Part shown: positions 8,907-17,365 of the stretch, piece after piece
Layout of the letters: the number at the start of each line of letters is the position of its first letter
Position numbering within the stretch: the stretch's first letter is position 1
Assembly: GCF_003970865.1 (NCBI RefSeq)
Contig: NZ_RXLZ01000007.1
Span: forward strand, 40,451 to 104,450
Direction: 5' to 3'
Origin: Stenotrophomonas maltophilia
GTDB taxonomy: Bacteria; Pseudomonadota; Gammaproteobacteria; Xanthomonadales; Xanthomonadaceae
Length of the DNA stretch: 64,000 nt
Notes under the pieces: generated by a model
The model's database searches: none
What the model saw: only the letters and a program-made list of their open reading frames with translations
What the model was told of the DNA's origin: nothing
Position numbers and translations under genes: made by a program

Positions 8907-8979
8907 GCTGTTCTTCCTTGCAGACTTCGATGCTGCCTGTTCGATTGGGTGGAATCGAGATGGCTCGATTTCCATGGGC

Positions 8980-11100
8980 TTACTTTGCGATGTTTTCGAG
9001 ATTGTCGAAGAAGAAGTCCGGGTCCCGCTCCGACGTCAACTGGTAGAGCGAGTAGCTTCGACTCAATCGCGCGCCACCATCTCGATATAGTGGATTCCAG
9101 GCGAACGTCGCACGGGCGCGAGTCGAACGAGGCAGCAGGAAGTCGAAGGGAATCGAAATGAAGATGCCCTTATCGAAACTGCCTTCGCCAAAGTCCATGG
9201 ATGAAACATCGGTCTTGGTGGCGTATGCGCCCATGTTGACGCCATTGTCGAAGGCGCGCGCGACCGAGACCGTGGCGCCCCAGTCCTTTGCCAGATAGCG
9301 ACCGGCGCTGATCATGCTGGTGATCTTGTGCTCATCGCCCCACTGATAGTAGAAGCTGGCGTGGCCGGTGGTGGTGCTGTAGTCGCGGAAGCTGAATCGC
9401 TGGTCGAAATCGCGTTGCTTCACCCAGTTCAGCTCGGCACCTAAGGCCCAGCGCTCGTTGAGGGGGCGGTAGAGGATTTCACCACCCACACCGCCATACA
9501 TGGCCTCGAACAAACCGGCATATGCCGAGCCATACAGGTCCTTGCCCAGCTGATGATTGCTGGTGAACTGCAGGTTGGTCAGGGTCAGGTCTTCCGTGGT
9601 CAGGTAACGACGGATGTTGGTGCGGACCCGGGGCAGATTGCTTGGCGCGTCGTAGCGGAAGCGATCGTAGTTGTTGTACGCGTTGTAGCTGACCGTTCCA
9701 CTCAGCCAGCTATTCCGCGTGAAGTGGAAATTGGCCGAGTAGGTGCCTGCGACCTGGAACAGGAAGAAGCCATCAGGACCGCCGAGCTGCTGCTGGTATC
9801 CAATGTTGAACGCGCCGTCGTAGCGCCGAAGTGGCGCCGCATAAAGGCTCTCACGGCGCTGCTGCGCAGGCGCTGCCTGCTCGATGTGGCCGGCCAGTTC
9901 GCTCAGCGGGGTACGATTGTCGAGGTAGCTGTTGAAGGTGCTGCGCTCAATGCTGCTTTCCACGACGGGTACACCCAGACGGGTATTCTCGATCGTGAAC
10001 CAGGTGGTATCGGATGGCAGTTCGGAATCCAGGATCCGCGCCGCACGGCCAACGCCCTGCGCCGGGTAGTAGAACCGACGCTGTTCGCCGCTGACGATGA
10101 CTTCCGATCCGCGTCGGCTGATGCCCGTGACACGAAGGCCGGCGTTCTCTTCCAGGGTTCGGCTCAAGGCGGGCCAGTCGATATCATCCATTGACTGCGC
10201 AGAGGGTGCTGCGGATGCTCGCGCAACCGGAGGCGGATCCAGCAGCTTGGGCGTGGATTTCGCTCGTGCCACATTGCCGCGCAGGGTAATGCCGAACATG
10301 GCTGTGTCGCCGCGTTCCCAGCCAAGATGCAGTTGCACGTTGGGATTCACGGCATAGCTTGCGCCCAGGTTGATCGGGCTCTTCTGTGTTTGATTGTTGT
10401 TCTGTGGTTCGCGCTTGTAGTCGTTGCCGTCGTACTCAAGCTTCAGCTGCAGGGGTTCCCACGGTGTCTGGTACGCGATGCCGCCGAAGATGCCGACGGG
10501 ACCGCGGAACATGCCCTTGCTGTTGAAGTTGCCGGTGCCCTGCGCGCGCGGGCGCTCTTCAAAGCGATCGCTGATCACCCGAAGCGGATTCGAGAAATCA
10601 CCTCGATTGCCAATGTAGCCGGTGGCAAGGCCGAGGCTTGCATCGATGGGCCCGAATCGCTTGCTTGCAACCAGATACTCACTGGAGAACAGGCCAGTAC
10701 CGCCGATATCGCGGAAGCCTGCGGACAGCTCGGGCGCCCATCGGCTTTCCTGCCACAGCCGGACCTTCAGGTCGATCGACTTGTCCTTGTAGTTCTGCTT
10801 GCCGCTCAACCATTCCGGGCCATAGCGGCGGTTCGCTACCGAAACATAGCGGAATGCGCCTTCGACCCAGGGCAGCGGCTGCATCACCACGTTGTAGCGA
10901 CTGTAGGGCGAGGTATGGCTTGCAGTGAAGCTCACCTCGCCGTCGTCGGCCATGCGCGCGGTGGGGGTCTGCAGCAGGCCAACGCCGCCCCAATCGCTTG
11001 CGGTGGGAGCAGGGGCAGTTTGTGCGTGCAATACAGCACTGACGCTCAGGCTGAGAAGGGCAACACTGGCGCGTGCCAGTGGGATGGAGCGATGGCGCAT
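8980..11100 (-). CDS. YjbH/GfcD-like outer-membrane beta-barrel protein
   Basis: A 706-residue secreted protein of the YjbH (WbfB/GfcD) family. The signal peptide is MRHRSIPLARASVALLSLSV and onward to a HA/Q cleavage site. The mature start has the family's DWGGVGLLQTPTARMADDGE segment, and the rest alternates short polar turns and aromatic strands as expected for a barrel. In E. coli the gfcABCDE and yjbEFGH genes support group 4 capsule and exopolysaccharide secretion. The ATG at 11100 overlaps the stop of the YjbG-like gene (ATGA) and sits at the signal peptide, so it is chosen over the longer frame to 11256. It is the last of the Gfc-like genes here, followed by the GT4 gene. Confidence 0.88.
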   Translation of the reverse strand: MRHRSIPLARASVALLSLSVSAVLHAQTAPAPTASDWGGVGLLQTPTARMADDGEVSFTASHTSPYSRYNVVMQPLPWVEGAFRYVSVANRRYGPEWLSGKQNYKDKSIDLKVRLWQESRWAPELSAGFRDIGGTGLFSSEYLVASKRFGPIDASLGLATGYIGNRGDFSNPLRVISDRFEERPRAQGTGNFNSKGMFRGPVGIFGGIAYQTPWEPLQLKLEYDGNDYKREPQNNNQTQKSPINLGASYAVNPNVQLHLGWERGDTAMFGITLRGNVARAKSTPKLLDPPPVARASAAPSAQSMDDIDWPALSRTLEENAGLRVTGISRRGSEVIVSGEQRRFYYPAQGVGRAARILDSELPSDTTWFTIENTRLGVPVVESSIERSTFNSYLDNRTPLSELAGHIEQAAPAQQRRESLYAAPLRRYDGAFNIGYQQQLGGPDGFFLFQVAGTYSANFHFTRNSWLSGTVSYNAYNNYDRFRYDAPSNLPRVRTNIRRYLTTEDLTLTNLQFTSNHQLGKDLYGSAYAGLFEAMYGGVGGEILYRPLNERWALGAELNWVKQRDFDQRFSFRDYSTTTGHASFYYQWGDEHKITSMISAGRYLAKDWGATVSVARAFDNGVNMGAYATKTDVSSMDFGEGSFDKGIFISIPFDFLLPRSTRARATFAWNPLYRDGGARLSRSYSLYQLTSERDPDFFFDNLENIAK

Positions 11101-11873
11101 CAGTATGAAACTCCGGGTGCATCCAGCACCTGGGTGGCAAGGAAGCGCACGGCATCCTCGTTGACATCGGGGGCAATCGTGCGGATCTTGGCGGCGTCCA
11201 GCGGCACGTAGATCACCGCGCCAGGAGCAAGGTGCATGGGCGTGCTGCGGTTCCACAGGGCCACGCCGAGTTGCTGCACTTTGCCGTCGGGCTGGATGAC
11301 GTAGAGATCATCCCGGCTCGCCGCTGGCAAGATGGGGCAGGCGCTTCGATAGTGTCGAGCGTCAAGCGAGAACTGATGCTCGAGCTTGCACGGCTGTACT
11401 ACCGCGCCAACAACCTGCACGGTTTCGGGTCGGCCCGGATAGACGACGCGGTCGCCGGCCAGCGCGGGCCGATTCTCCGATGCACTGGCTTCCAGGCGAC
11501 GCGGATCAAGGAGCTGCGCCTCGCGCCCGGTCACTGGCAGGTCAACGAGCTCGCGCGCCAGCTGCGCGGCCGCGTCGGCAAGCTCCGGGGCATCCTGCTG
11601 GGAGGCGAGCGTTTCAAGATCGAAGAGCAGGCCCGCTTTGAGGCGGGTCTGTGGCGTCAGTGCACGTTGCCGAAGAAGGGCGGCGCCCAGCATATAGGCT
11701 TCTTCTTCCGGCGCTGCAGCGAGTGCGGCTGCGCTGAGGCGGGCCTCGGCGGGAAGCGTGTGCATGCCGGGATTACGAACATGGCCGACCGCTTCGACGT
11801 CAATCGGCGAGGAGGCGTGCGCATGGGAGGCCAGCGCCAATGCCAGCCCAAGGATGATCGGTCGCAGTGTCAT
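11100..11873 (-). CDS. YjbG/GfcC-family capsule biosynthesis periplasmic protein
   Basis: A 257-residue protein with a clear signal peptide (LILGLALALASHAHA-type N-terminus, cleavage near residue 20). Its body fits the GfcC/YjbG family: an SLBB-like beta-grasp start (VEAVGHVRNPGMHTLPAEAR) near residue 28, a helical middle, and a second domain with GDRVVYPGRPETVQVVGAVV near residue 143. The C-terminal PGAVIYVPLDAAKIR resembles Wza-type SLBB ends. GfcC is periplasmic and needed for group 4 capsule assembly. The gene overlaps both neighbours by four bases, between the YjbF-like lipoprotein and the YjbH-like barrel. Confidence 0.85.
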   Translation of the reverse strand: MTLRPIILGLALALASHAHASSPIDVEAVGHVRNPGMHTLPAEARLSAAALAAAPEEEAYMLGAALLRQRALTPQTRLKAGLLFDLETLASQQDAPELADAAAQLARELVDLPVTGREAQLLDPRRLEASASENRPALAGDRVVYPGRPETVQVVGAVVQPCKLEHQFSLDARHYRSACPILPAASRDDLYVIQPDGKVQQLGVALWNRSTPMHLAPGAVIYVPLDAAKIRTIAPDVNEDAVRFLATQVLDAPGVSY

Positions 11874-12574
11874 CGGTTCTGCAGGTCCTGCGAGTAGGGC
11901 TTGAGCTGGACAACTTCAAGGCTGGTGTCGGGTGCGATGGCCTGGATGCTCTTCCAGATGAACCCATTGGCAGGATCGACCCAATAATGGTTGTCGCGCT
12001 TCCATCCGTCGCCCTGAAGCCGCTCCCGCACGTGCAGCAGCTCGCGCTTGCTCTCCAGGATGTGGACCTTCTCTTTGCCCAAGATGGCCAGGGTGCCGGT
12101 GACCTTCATGCCATACCGGTAATCAGGCATGACGTCGTAGCGGCGCTGCACGGTCGTGCCGTCTGCTATCCGGTGCAGCGCATGGAAGGGGGAATCTCCT
12201 TCGAGCGTCATGTCCTGAAGTTCCGGACTGCTGCCGTGGGTTCCGACGACGACACCATCATTGAGGAAGACGATGCTTCGCTCGGAGCTGTACCAAGCCT
12301 GGCGCCCGGAGTCGATGTTGCCAAGCACCAGGACGGCGCCACCCGCTGGACCGGTGACCTTGATCTGGGGGAATCGATTGGCGGCCACCTCGGCGGCCGT
12401 GGGTTCCACGTCAGGCTTGCCCTGCAGTGCCATCTGGACCGACTTGACGCTGGTCTTGCCCACGACGCCGCAACTGGTTGCCGTGATGAGGACAAGCAAC
12501 GCAAGTGCTACGTGGCGCTGGCGGTTTGCACGTCGGGTGGCAGCCTGAGCGATCCTGCTCACGGTAGAGACCAC
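11870..12574 (-). CDS. YjbF/GfcB-family lipoprotein
   Basis: A 234-residue protein with an N-terminal hydrophobic stretch ending LLVLITATSCG. The cysteine there would be the lipidated residue, though the lipobox is not canonical (alanine at -3). The rest matches the YjbF/GfcB group 4 capsule lipoprotein family, with AAEVAANRFPQIKVTGPAGG and the paired DGWKRDNHYWVDPANGFIWK near the end. The family is found with Wza-like exporters and GfcC/GfcD. The gene follows the Wza-like gene by a single base and overlaps the YjbG-like gene by four. Confidence 0.85.
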   Translation of the reverse strand: MVSTVSRIAQAATRRANRQRHVALALLVLITATSCGVVGKTSVKSVQMALQGKPDVEPTAAEVAANRFPQIKVTGPAGGAVLVLGNIDSGRQAWYSSERSIVFLNDGVVVGTHGSSPELQDMTLEGDSPFHALHRIADGTTVQRRYDVMPDYRYGMKVTGTLAILGKEKVHILESKRELLHVRERLQGDGWKRDNHYWVDPANGFIWKSIQAIAPDTSLEVVQLKPYSQDLQNR

Positions 12575-12575
12575 G

Positions 12576-13682
12576 TTACTTGTCCAGATCGTTACGCGCG
12601 CTGGCGGCGTTGCTGATGATGGCGGTGAAGGGCAGCAGCTGGTTCACGAACCGGCTCCAGCGGGTTACGCCAGCGGCACCGACAAACACGACATCACCGG
12701 GCTGCAGGTCGAACTGGCTGGCCACGGCAAATGCAGCGGGTGACTTCGCTTCCAGGTGGAATACCTGCGACGGCGTGGTCTGAAGGTCGTTCGAGCCTCG
12801 GATCACGTAGACTGCGTTGCCGTTGGAGGTGGTCTGCAATAGGCCGCGGGCCCGGCCAAGGGCCTGGCTCAGGGAAATCTCGCCGGTCTTGAAGTTCAGT
12901 GCGCCGGGTTGATTGACTTCACCTACCACGAACACTTCCTTGTGATCCAGGTAAGGCACGTAAATATGATCGCCAGCAGCCAGGAACACATTGGTGTCGC
13001 CGCCGCCGTTGCGGCCCAGGCGATCCAGGTCGATGGTATAGGTGGTGCTGTTCCGGGTGAGGCGTACGCCGGAGAGGTCCGCCTGCATCGGGTCCAGGCC
13101 GGCCTGGCTGATGGCATCGCCCAGTGTCAAGGGCACGACAGTGAGTGCAACGGTGGCGGGCTGGCGCGAAGCGCCGGTAACCCACACGCGTTGGCTTGCA
13201 TACGTCAGCAGTGAGACATCCACCTGCGGCGCCTCGATGTAGCGGGCGAGCTTGGACGTCAGCTCTTCACGCAGCTCTGCAGGTGTCTTGCCCGAGGCGG
13301 TGATCTTGCCGATATAGGGATAGAACAGCGTTCCATCCGATTGGACGGGGCGGCCAGCAGCATTCAATTGCTGTTGGGGGCCAGCGGGTACCGTCAGTTC
13401 GGGATGATCCCAAACCGTGATGTAGAGGATGTCGCCGGCGCCGATGCGATAGGGGCCCGGCTGATATTGGGTCAAGGCAGCCGGTAGCGCCGCCACATCG
13501 CGGGTGGCGCGCTCCATCGCGATCAGCTTGGGTGTGATCGGAATCAGTTCGATCTGGTCGTTGCCGATGGGCTGATCATCGCGAGCGAAGGTGCTCGAGC
13601 GAAGATGTTGGCCCGGCGCCCACATGCAGCCGGTCAGGGTGAGTGCCACCGTCATTGTGGCTACGAAACGCTTGCAGTCCAT
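12576..13682 (-). CDS. Polysaccharide export lipoprotein, Wza/GfcE/GumB type
   Basis: A 368-residue outer-membrane exporter component. The ATG at 13682 is preferred over the longer frame to 13907 because it places a classic lipobox (LTGC, C19) after a short signal sequence (MDCKRFVATMTVALTLTGC), and an AGGA lies upstream. The poly_export (PES) domain is visible as YRIGAGDILYITVWDHPEL. It is followed by SLBB domains (one near QRVWVTGASRQPATVALTV, another near HKEVFVVGEVNQPGAL). Wza-type proteins oligomerise into the channel that carries polysaccharide through the periplasm and outer membrane, controlled by a Wzc-like kinase. The tail of such a kinase sits at base 2. Confidence 0.92.
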   Translation of the reverse strand: MDCKRFVATMTVALTLTGCMWAPGQHLRSSTFARDDQPIGNDQIELIPITPKLIAMERATRDVAALPAALTQYQPGPYRIGAGDILYITVWDHPELTVPAGPQQQLNAAGRPVQSDGTLFYPYIGKITASGKTPAELREELTSKLARYIEAPQVDVSLLTYASQRVWVTGASRQPATVALTVVPLTLGDAISQAGLDPMQADLSGVRLTRNSTTYTIDLDRLGRNGGGDTNVFLAAGDHIYVPYLDHKEVFVVGEVNQPGALNFKTGEISLSQALGRARGLLQTTSNGNAVYVIRGSNDLQTTPSQVFHLEAKSPAAFAVASQFDLQPGDVVFVGAAGVTRWSRFVNQLLPFTAIISNAASARNDLDK

Positions 13683-13712
13683 CGAAATCTGTTCCTGGCC
13701 CGGACGGGCATG

Positions 13713-13746
13713 AAAAAACCCTCGCCGAGCTGACGCCCGGCGAGGG
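13713..13746 (-). terminator. Rho-independent terminator/attenuator between the YjbE-like and Wza-like genes
   Basis: Read on the minus strand, a perfect 9-bp GC-rich stem (13738-13746 with 13719-13727) with a 10-base loop is followed by six T residues (13718-13713). It lies just after the YjbE-like gene and 30 bases before the Wza-like start. It should therefore make the small first gene more abundant than the downstream export genes, which would depend on readthrough. Confidence 0.85.
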
Positions 13747-13770
13747 CGAGGTGCTACATCGGCGTGTCGA

Positions 13771-14073
13771 TCAGCGGGTGGTGCCGGTCGTGCCGGTGGT
13801 GCCCGTGGTGCCGGTCGGCGGGTTGGTGGTGCCGGTACCGCCGTTGTTGCCCGCGTCGTCCTTGCTGCTGTCTGCAGCAACACTGTACAGCACGCCTGCG
13901 GCGGCAATACCCATGCCCACGGTCGCGACGGTGGTCAAGGTGCCAGTGGCAGCAGCGCCAGCAGCCTCCGTACCGGCAACTTCAGCGCTGGTTTCGGCGG
14001 CAGCCGGAGCTTCCTGGGCGAACACCGGCGAGGACAGGCCCAGCAGGGCAAGAGCTGCAATCATCTTCTTCAT
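13771..14073 (-). CDS. YjbE/GfcA-like small secreted Thr/Gly-rich protein
   Basis: A 100-residue protein with a strong signal peptide (MKKMIAALALLGLSSPVFAQ). The mature part is Ala/Thr-rich, has one hydrophobic segment (VATVGMGIAAAGVLYSVAA) and ends in tandem GTT triplets (TNPPTGTTGTTGTTGTTR). This composition and its place at the head of a Wza-YjbF-YjbG-YjbH set match YjbE/GfcA of E. coli, whose molecular role is unknown. AGGAG lies nine bases before the ATG. The terminator just downstream suggests high expression relative to the rest of the operon. Confidence 0.75.
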   Translation of the reverse strand: MKKMIAALALLGLSSPVFAQEAPAAAETSAEVAGTEAAGAAATGTLTTVATVGMGIAAAGVLYSVAADSSKDDAGNNGGTGTTNPPTGTTGTTGTTGTTR

Positions 14074-14115
14074 CTACGGGGTCTCCTACTCCGTGAGGGA
14101 AATTTTTCCACCGCT

Positions 14116-14145
14116 ATGTTGGCTGCTATTCATTTGCCCTGTCAA
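14116..14145 (-). promoter_or_regulatory. Candidate sigma-70 promoter of the Gfc-like operon
   Basis: A perfect TTGACA -35 box reads leftward at 14145-14140. The best -10 is a weak CAACAT at 14121-14116 (18-base spacing). The poor -10 suggests activator dependence or that another element is used. It lies about 45 bases before the YjbE-like start. Confidence 0.35.
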
Positions 14146-14182
14146 GGAACGTGAAGGAATTGTGTAGTCGCGTTGGCGGTTC

Positions 14183-14773
14183 TCAGAAGTGCTGGAAGAT
14201 CTCAGCCCTGCCGGAGATGAGCTTTGCCAGCATTATGACGAGTTGGTGCGTGTGGACGTCCGGCAAGGCGAGGGGCAGGACCATTCCCGCGAGTACGGCA
14301 GCGACAACGGCCATCGCAGAGGCACGACCGACTGGTGATGCGGCGTGCAGTGCCCATGTGCTGCAGCTCAGCCCAAGTGCCAGCCCGGCAATTACTTCCG
14401 AAAGGCTATGCGCATGCAGCGGGATTCGTGACCAGGCAATAGCGGTGGCCAGCAGCACGCCGGTTGCCAGGCCGATCGCCCGTGCGTGCTTGCCGGATCC
14501 GGCGAGCAGCGCACCCACGACCGGATAGACGACACTGGACATCGCGGCATGCCCGGAGAAACCGGTGAAGTGCACGCTCTTGATGCCAATTCCCCAGCCC
14601 ATGAAGGCCAGCTTTGAGGCAAGCGTGACGCCGGCGGTGACGGCGATGGCCAGCAGCCATCGCCATTTCAGGCGTACATCTGCGCGGGGCAGGGTGATCA
14701 GCAGCACCAGGGCCATCGGCAGCAGCCAGCGGCTGTCGCCGAGGGCGGAGAGGGTTCGCCAAGCGTCGGACAT
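14183..14773 (-). CDS. PAP2-family membrane phosphatase
   Basis: A 196-residue (from the chosen start) polytopic membrane protein with about five to six hydrophobic segments. Acid-phosphatase signature motifs are visible: FTGFSGHAAMSSVVYP (motif 2, SGH) and SRIPLHAHSLSEVIAG (motif 3, SR-x5-H, with E where D is common). Motif 1 is reduced to KLAFMGWGIGIKS. The PAP2 family includes undecaprenyl pyrophosphate and lipid-A phosphatases, so lipid-carrier recycling for the adjacent polysaccharide locus is possible but not shown. The ATG at 14773 gives a compact N-terminus; the frame is open to 14848 and no clear ribosome-binding site decides the start. Confidence 0.75.
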   Translation of the reverse strand: MSDAWRTLSALGDSRWLLPMALVLLITLPRADVRLKWRWLLAIAVTAGVTLASKLAFMGWGIGIKSVHFTGFSGHAAMSSVVYPVVGALLAGSGKHARAIGLATGVLLATAIAWSRIPLHAHSLSEVIAGLALGLSCSTWALHAASPVGRASAMAVVAAVLAGMVLPLALPDVHTHQLVIMLAKLISGRAEIFQHF

Positions 14774-14882
14774 CCAGTTCACAACGGGTCGCGGCGGGTC
14801 AGCATATCGACTCCGAGGGCCCTTCAGAACGCCCGGCGCTTGGTCCATTCAGCCAGACGAGGTATCCTTCCTCGCTGCCAAT

Positions 14883-14959
14883 GGCCCCGTAGCTCAGCTG
14901 GATAGAGCGTCCCCCTCCTAAGGGGAAGGTCGCCCGTTCGAATCGGGCCGGGGTCACCA
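14883..14959 (+). tRNA. tRNA-Arg (anticodon CCT)
   Basis: A complete 77-base cloverleaf: acceptor stem GGCCCCG with CGGGGTC (one G-T pair), D arm GCTC/GAGC, anticodon stem TCCCC/GGGGA around the loop CTCCTAA (anticodon CCT), T arm GCCCG/CGGGC with loop TTCGAAT, and an encoded ACCA 3' end. It reads AGG codons. The acyltransferase frame starts seven bases after it. Confidence 0.97.
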
Positions 14960-14965
14960 TTCAGG

Positions 14966-16249
14966 GTGGGTGCCTGGGTGAGCTCGTCCTCCAGGTGTTG
15001 GAGCGGGTCCCGCCTGTACTTTTTCTGCTTGCTTCCAGGTTGCTTGGTGTTGATCGATCTTTATTCGCCCTTCGTGCCGGCTGGAATCGCCCTGCTCGCC
15101 ATGGTGTGTGCTTTGCCATTGGGGAAGTTCGTGCCGCTACCGGACTCCAAGGGGCGTGCTACTTCGATCGATGGTCTCAGGGGGCTGCTTGCCCTGAGTG
15201 TGTTCGTCCACCACTCATCAATCTGGTATGTCTATGCAAGAAGCGGGGAGTGGAAGTCTCCAGCCTCCGCCTTGTACGCGCAACTTGGCGAGGCCGCAGT
15301 TGCTCTATTCTTCATGATTTCCGCTTTTCTCTTCTATCGGCAAATTGCAGGTGGCGTCACTGATTGGACGAGGCTCTACGTCGGCAGAGTCCTACGCATG
15401 TTTCCGCTCTACGCGATCTGCGTTGTTGTTGTGCTGCTTCTGGTCTTGATCGAGAGCGACTTCCACCTTGTCGATCCATTGGTCCAGTTCGGAGTCGGGG
15501 TGATCCAGTGGTTCTCATTCACTGTGCTCGGGGCGCCGGATATCAATGGTGTTGTTGGGACCCGCTACATCATGGCCGGAGTCGTTTGGACGCTTCCCTA
15601 TGAATGGGTTTGGTATGCAGTATTGCCGCTGTTGGCATATTTCTTGCGTCAGCGTGTGCAGCACGGATTATTGCTGCTGTCTGCACTCGGTCTAGCGTAT
15701 GCGGCTGTCCGCTTGAGCCTGGTACTGATGTTGCCCTTTGTCGGTGGTGTTGCCGCCTACTACGCAACAACCCGAATGGCCATTGCGAGCTTTCTTCGTG
15801 GAAGATGGGGCTCGATTCTGGCGATTTCGTGCATGATCCTGTCGGTCATCTGCTTCGATTCAGCTAGGCATCCAGCTGCGGTCGCCTTGTGGTCGGTTTT
15901 TTTTGCGGCGATTGCGTGTGGTAACAGCTTGTTCGGGTTGCTGACCCTTCGGGTTTCAGCAGTTTTGGGTGAGCTCTCCTATGGCATCTATCTCCTGCAC
16001 GGGTTTGTACTGTTTCTTGCCTACAAGGGCTTGGGTGCGGTTGCCTTTGCAGATCTCTCGCCCGCCTCGCACTGGGCTCTGACGACCGCTCTGTTGCTGC
16101 CGCTGCTCATCGCCTGCCTTGTCAGCTACCGGTGCATTGAACTTCCTTCGATGCGTTCGCGCAGGAGTGTCCTCGAAAAATTGCAAGTCGTGAGCGAAAT
16201 CCTTGTCGCCAGATGGCGCGATCTGTGTCGGTCTGAGCGGGTGGGCTGA
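14966..16249 (+). CDS. Acyltransferase-3 family membrane protein (OafA/YrhL-like)
   Basis: A 427-residue protein with about 10-11 hydrophobic segments, of the acyltransferase-3 family that O-acetylates or otherwise acylates surface polysaccharides. The family start RATSIDGLRGLLALSVFVHH (near residue 64), the catalytic-type His pair and GEAAVALFFMISAFLFYRQI are visible. The late ELSYGIYLLHGFVLFL segment (near residue 335) is also typical. The GTG at 14966 is the earliest start in frame, immediately after the tRNA; later starts near residue 45 are possible. Base composition is AT-richer than the metabolic genes to the right, suggesting transfer. It is a candidate modifier of the polysaccharide encoded to the left. 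Confidence 0.87.
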   Translation: MGAWVSSSSRCWSGSRLYFFCLLPGCLVLIDLYSPFVPAGIALLAMVCALPLGKFVPLPDSKGRATSIDGLRGLLALSVFVHHSSIWYVYARSGEWKSPASALYAQLGEAAVALFFMISAFLFYRQIAGGVTDWTRLYVGRVLRMFPLYAICVVVVLLLVLIESDFHLVDPLVQFGVGVIQWFSFTVLGAPDINGVVGTRYIMAGVVWTLPYEWVWYAVLPLLAYFLRQRVQHGLLLLSALGLAYAAVRLSLVLMLPFVGGVAAYYATTRMAIASFLRGRWGSILAISCMILSVICFDSARHPAAVALWSVFFAAIACGNSLFGLLTLRVSAVLGELSYGIYLLHGFVLFLAYKGLGAVAFADLSPASHWALTTALLLPLLIACLVSYRCIELPSMRSRRSVLEKLQVVSEILVARWRDLCRSERVG

Positions 16250-16338
16250 AGATATGCGCGGGCTGGCAGTACCGATTGCATCAGCACTCGAATCCGTCAG
16301 GAACATTTGCCGTCAGCGATAAGATCTGGGGCGTTGTT

Positions 16339-17229
16339 CTACAGCAACTCCAGCCCACCCAGTACCGCCGCCACCTCCTCGCGCTGACCACCACGCAGCC
16401 CCTGCAACGGCAGTGGCAGGCAGTCCTCGCCGCACAGCCCCAGCAGCGCCCCCGCGCAGGCCATGACGCGAATCCCGCCAAACCGGTCATACAACGACCA
16501 CAGCGGCGCCAGTCGTGTGGAGAGGGCAATTGCACACTCCTCATCGCCGTTTCCCACGGCCCGCACGATCTGCAGCGCAACCTCGGGGAACAACCCTGCG
16601 GTCACCGAATACCAGCCATCGCACCCCGCCAGCAGTCCACGCACAGCCGAGGCGTCACCACTGACGCCCAGCGTCACGTGCGCGGGAACGCATGCACGGA
16701 GTGCAGCAACGCGGCCGGCCGCCTCGGCCGGATCATCTGCGAGGCGCGGAATCTTGATCGAAGCGATGTTGGGCAGCGCGGCGATCCGGCCATGCAGTGC
16801 ATCGGTAAAGCGGAAATGCGTGGTGCCCGGATTGTCGTAGACGCAGATCGGCGTGCGCACCGCTGCGCATACGGTTTCGAACAGCGCTTGCACCTCATGA
16901 TCCTTCAGGGGCTGGTAGGACACGGGGGCGAGCAGCAGGCCTGCAGCACCCGCATCCTCGGCATCCAGCGCCAGTTCCAGCACATCGCGGGTACGCAGTG
17001 CACCGATGCCGGCGATCACCGGTACGCCCCCGGCATGCGCGAGTGCTTCGCGCAGCACCCGCTTGCGCTCGGGCCTTTCAAGATAGGCGTAGCTGCCCGT
17101 GGAGCCCAGGACGCCCATCGAATCAACGCCGGAACCCGCCAGGCGCTCGACCAGTCCGGCGAACGCGCGCAGCTCGATCTGATGCTCGGTGAGGGGGGTG
17201 AGCGGGAACGCGCTGAGGCCTTTGAACAT
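16339..17229 (-). CDS. DapA/NanA-family aldolase (dihydrodipicolinate synthase family)
   Basis: A 296-residue TIM-barrel lyase of the class I (Schiff-base) DapA/N-acetylneuraminate lyase family. Features include the N-terminal GVLGSTGSYAYLERPERKRV (the G-x-T-G substrate loop), the tyrosine segment CVYDNPGTTHFRF near residue 130, and the lysine in NIASIKIPRLADD near residue 158 expected to form the imine. The GSTG pattern and surrounding residues differ from true DapA, so a pyruvate-dependent sugar-acid or hydroxyproline-type aldolase is more likely than lysine biosynthesis. It is divergent from a GNAT gene, with a 136-base intergenic region. Confidence 0.85.
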   Translation of the reverse strand: MFKGLSAFPLTPLTEHQIELRAFAGLVERLAGSGVDSMGVLGSTGSYAYLERPERKRVLREALAHAGGVPVIAGIGALRTRDVLELALDAEDAGAAGLLLAPVSYQPLKDHEVQALFETVCAAVRTPICVYDNPGTTHFRFTDALHGRIAALPNIASIKIPRLADDPAEAAGRVAALRACVPAHVTLGVSGDASAVRGLLAGCDGWYSVTAGLFPEVALQIVRAVGNGDEECAIALSTRLAPLWSLYDRFGGIRVMACAGALLGLCGEDCLPLPLQGLRGGQREEVAAVLGGLELL

Positions 17230-17365
17230 GGGATTTACCGATATGGTCGACGGAAAGAGCGGCCGGGCTGGGCGAGCATGGCTGGACGCGGGGAATTGTT
17301 TATTGTCCTATGACAAAACTCAAGTGCCGTCCTGCAGCGTGTCTGCCCAGTGCAAATGACGCACC

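Noticed and set aside
14883..14980. tRNA-Arg as an integrated-element attachment site
   Set aside because: No integrase gene and no second copy of the tRNA 3' end were found in the window, so an integrated element cannot be claimed.
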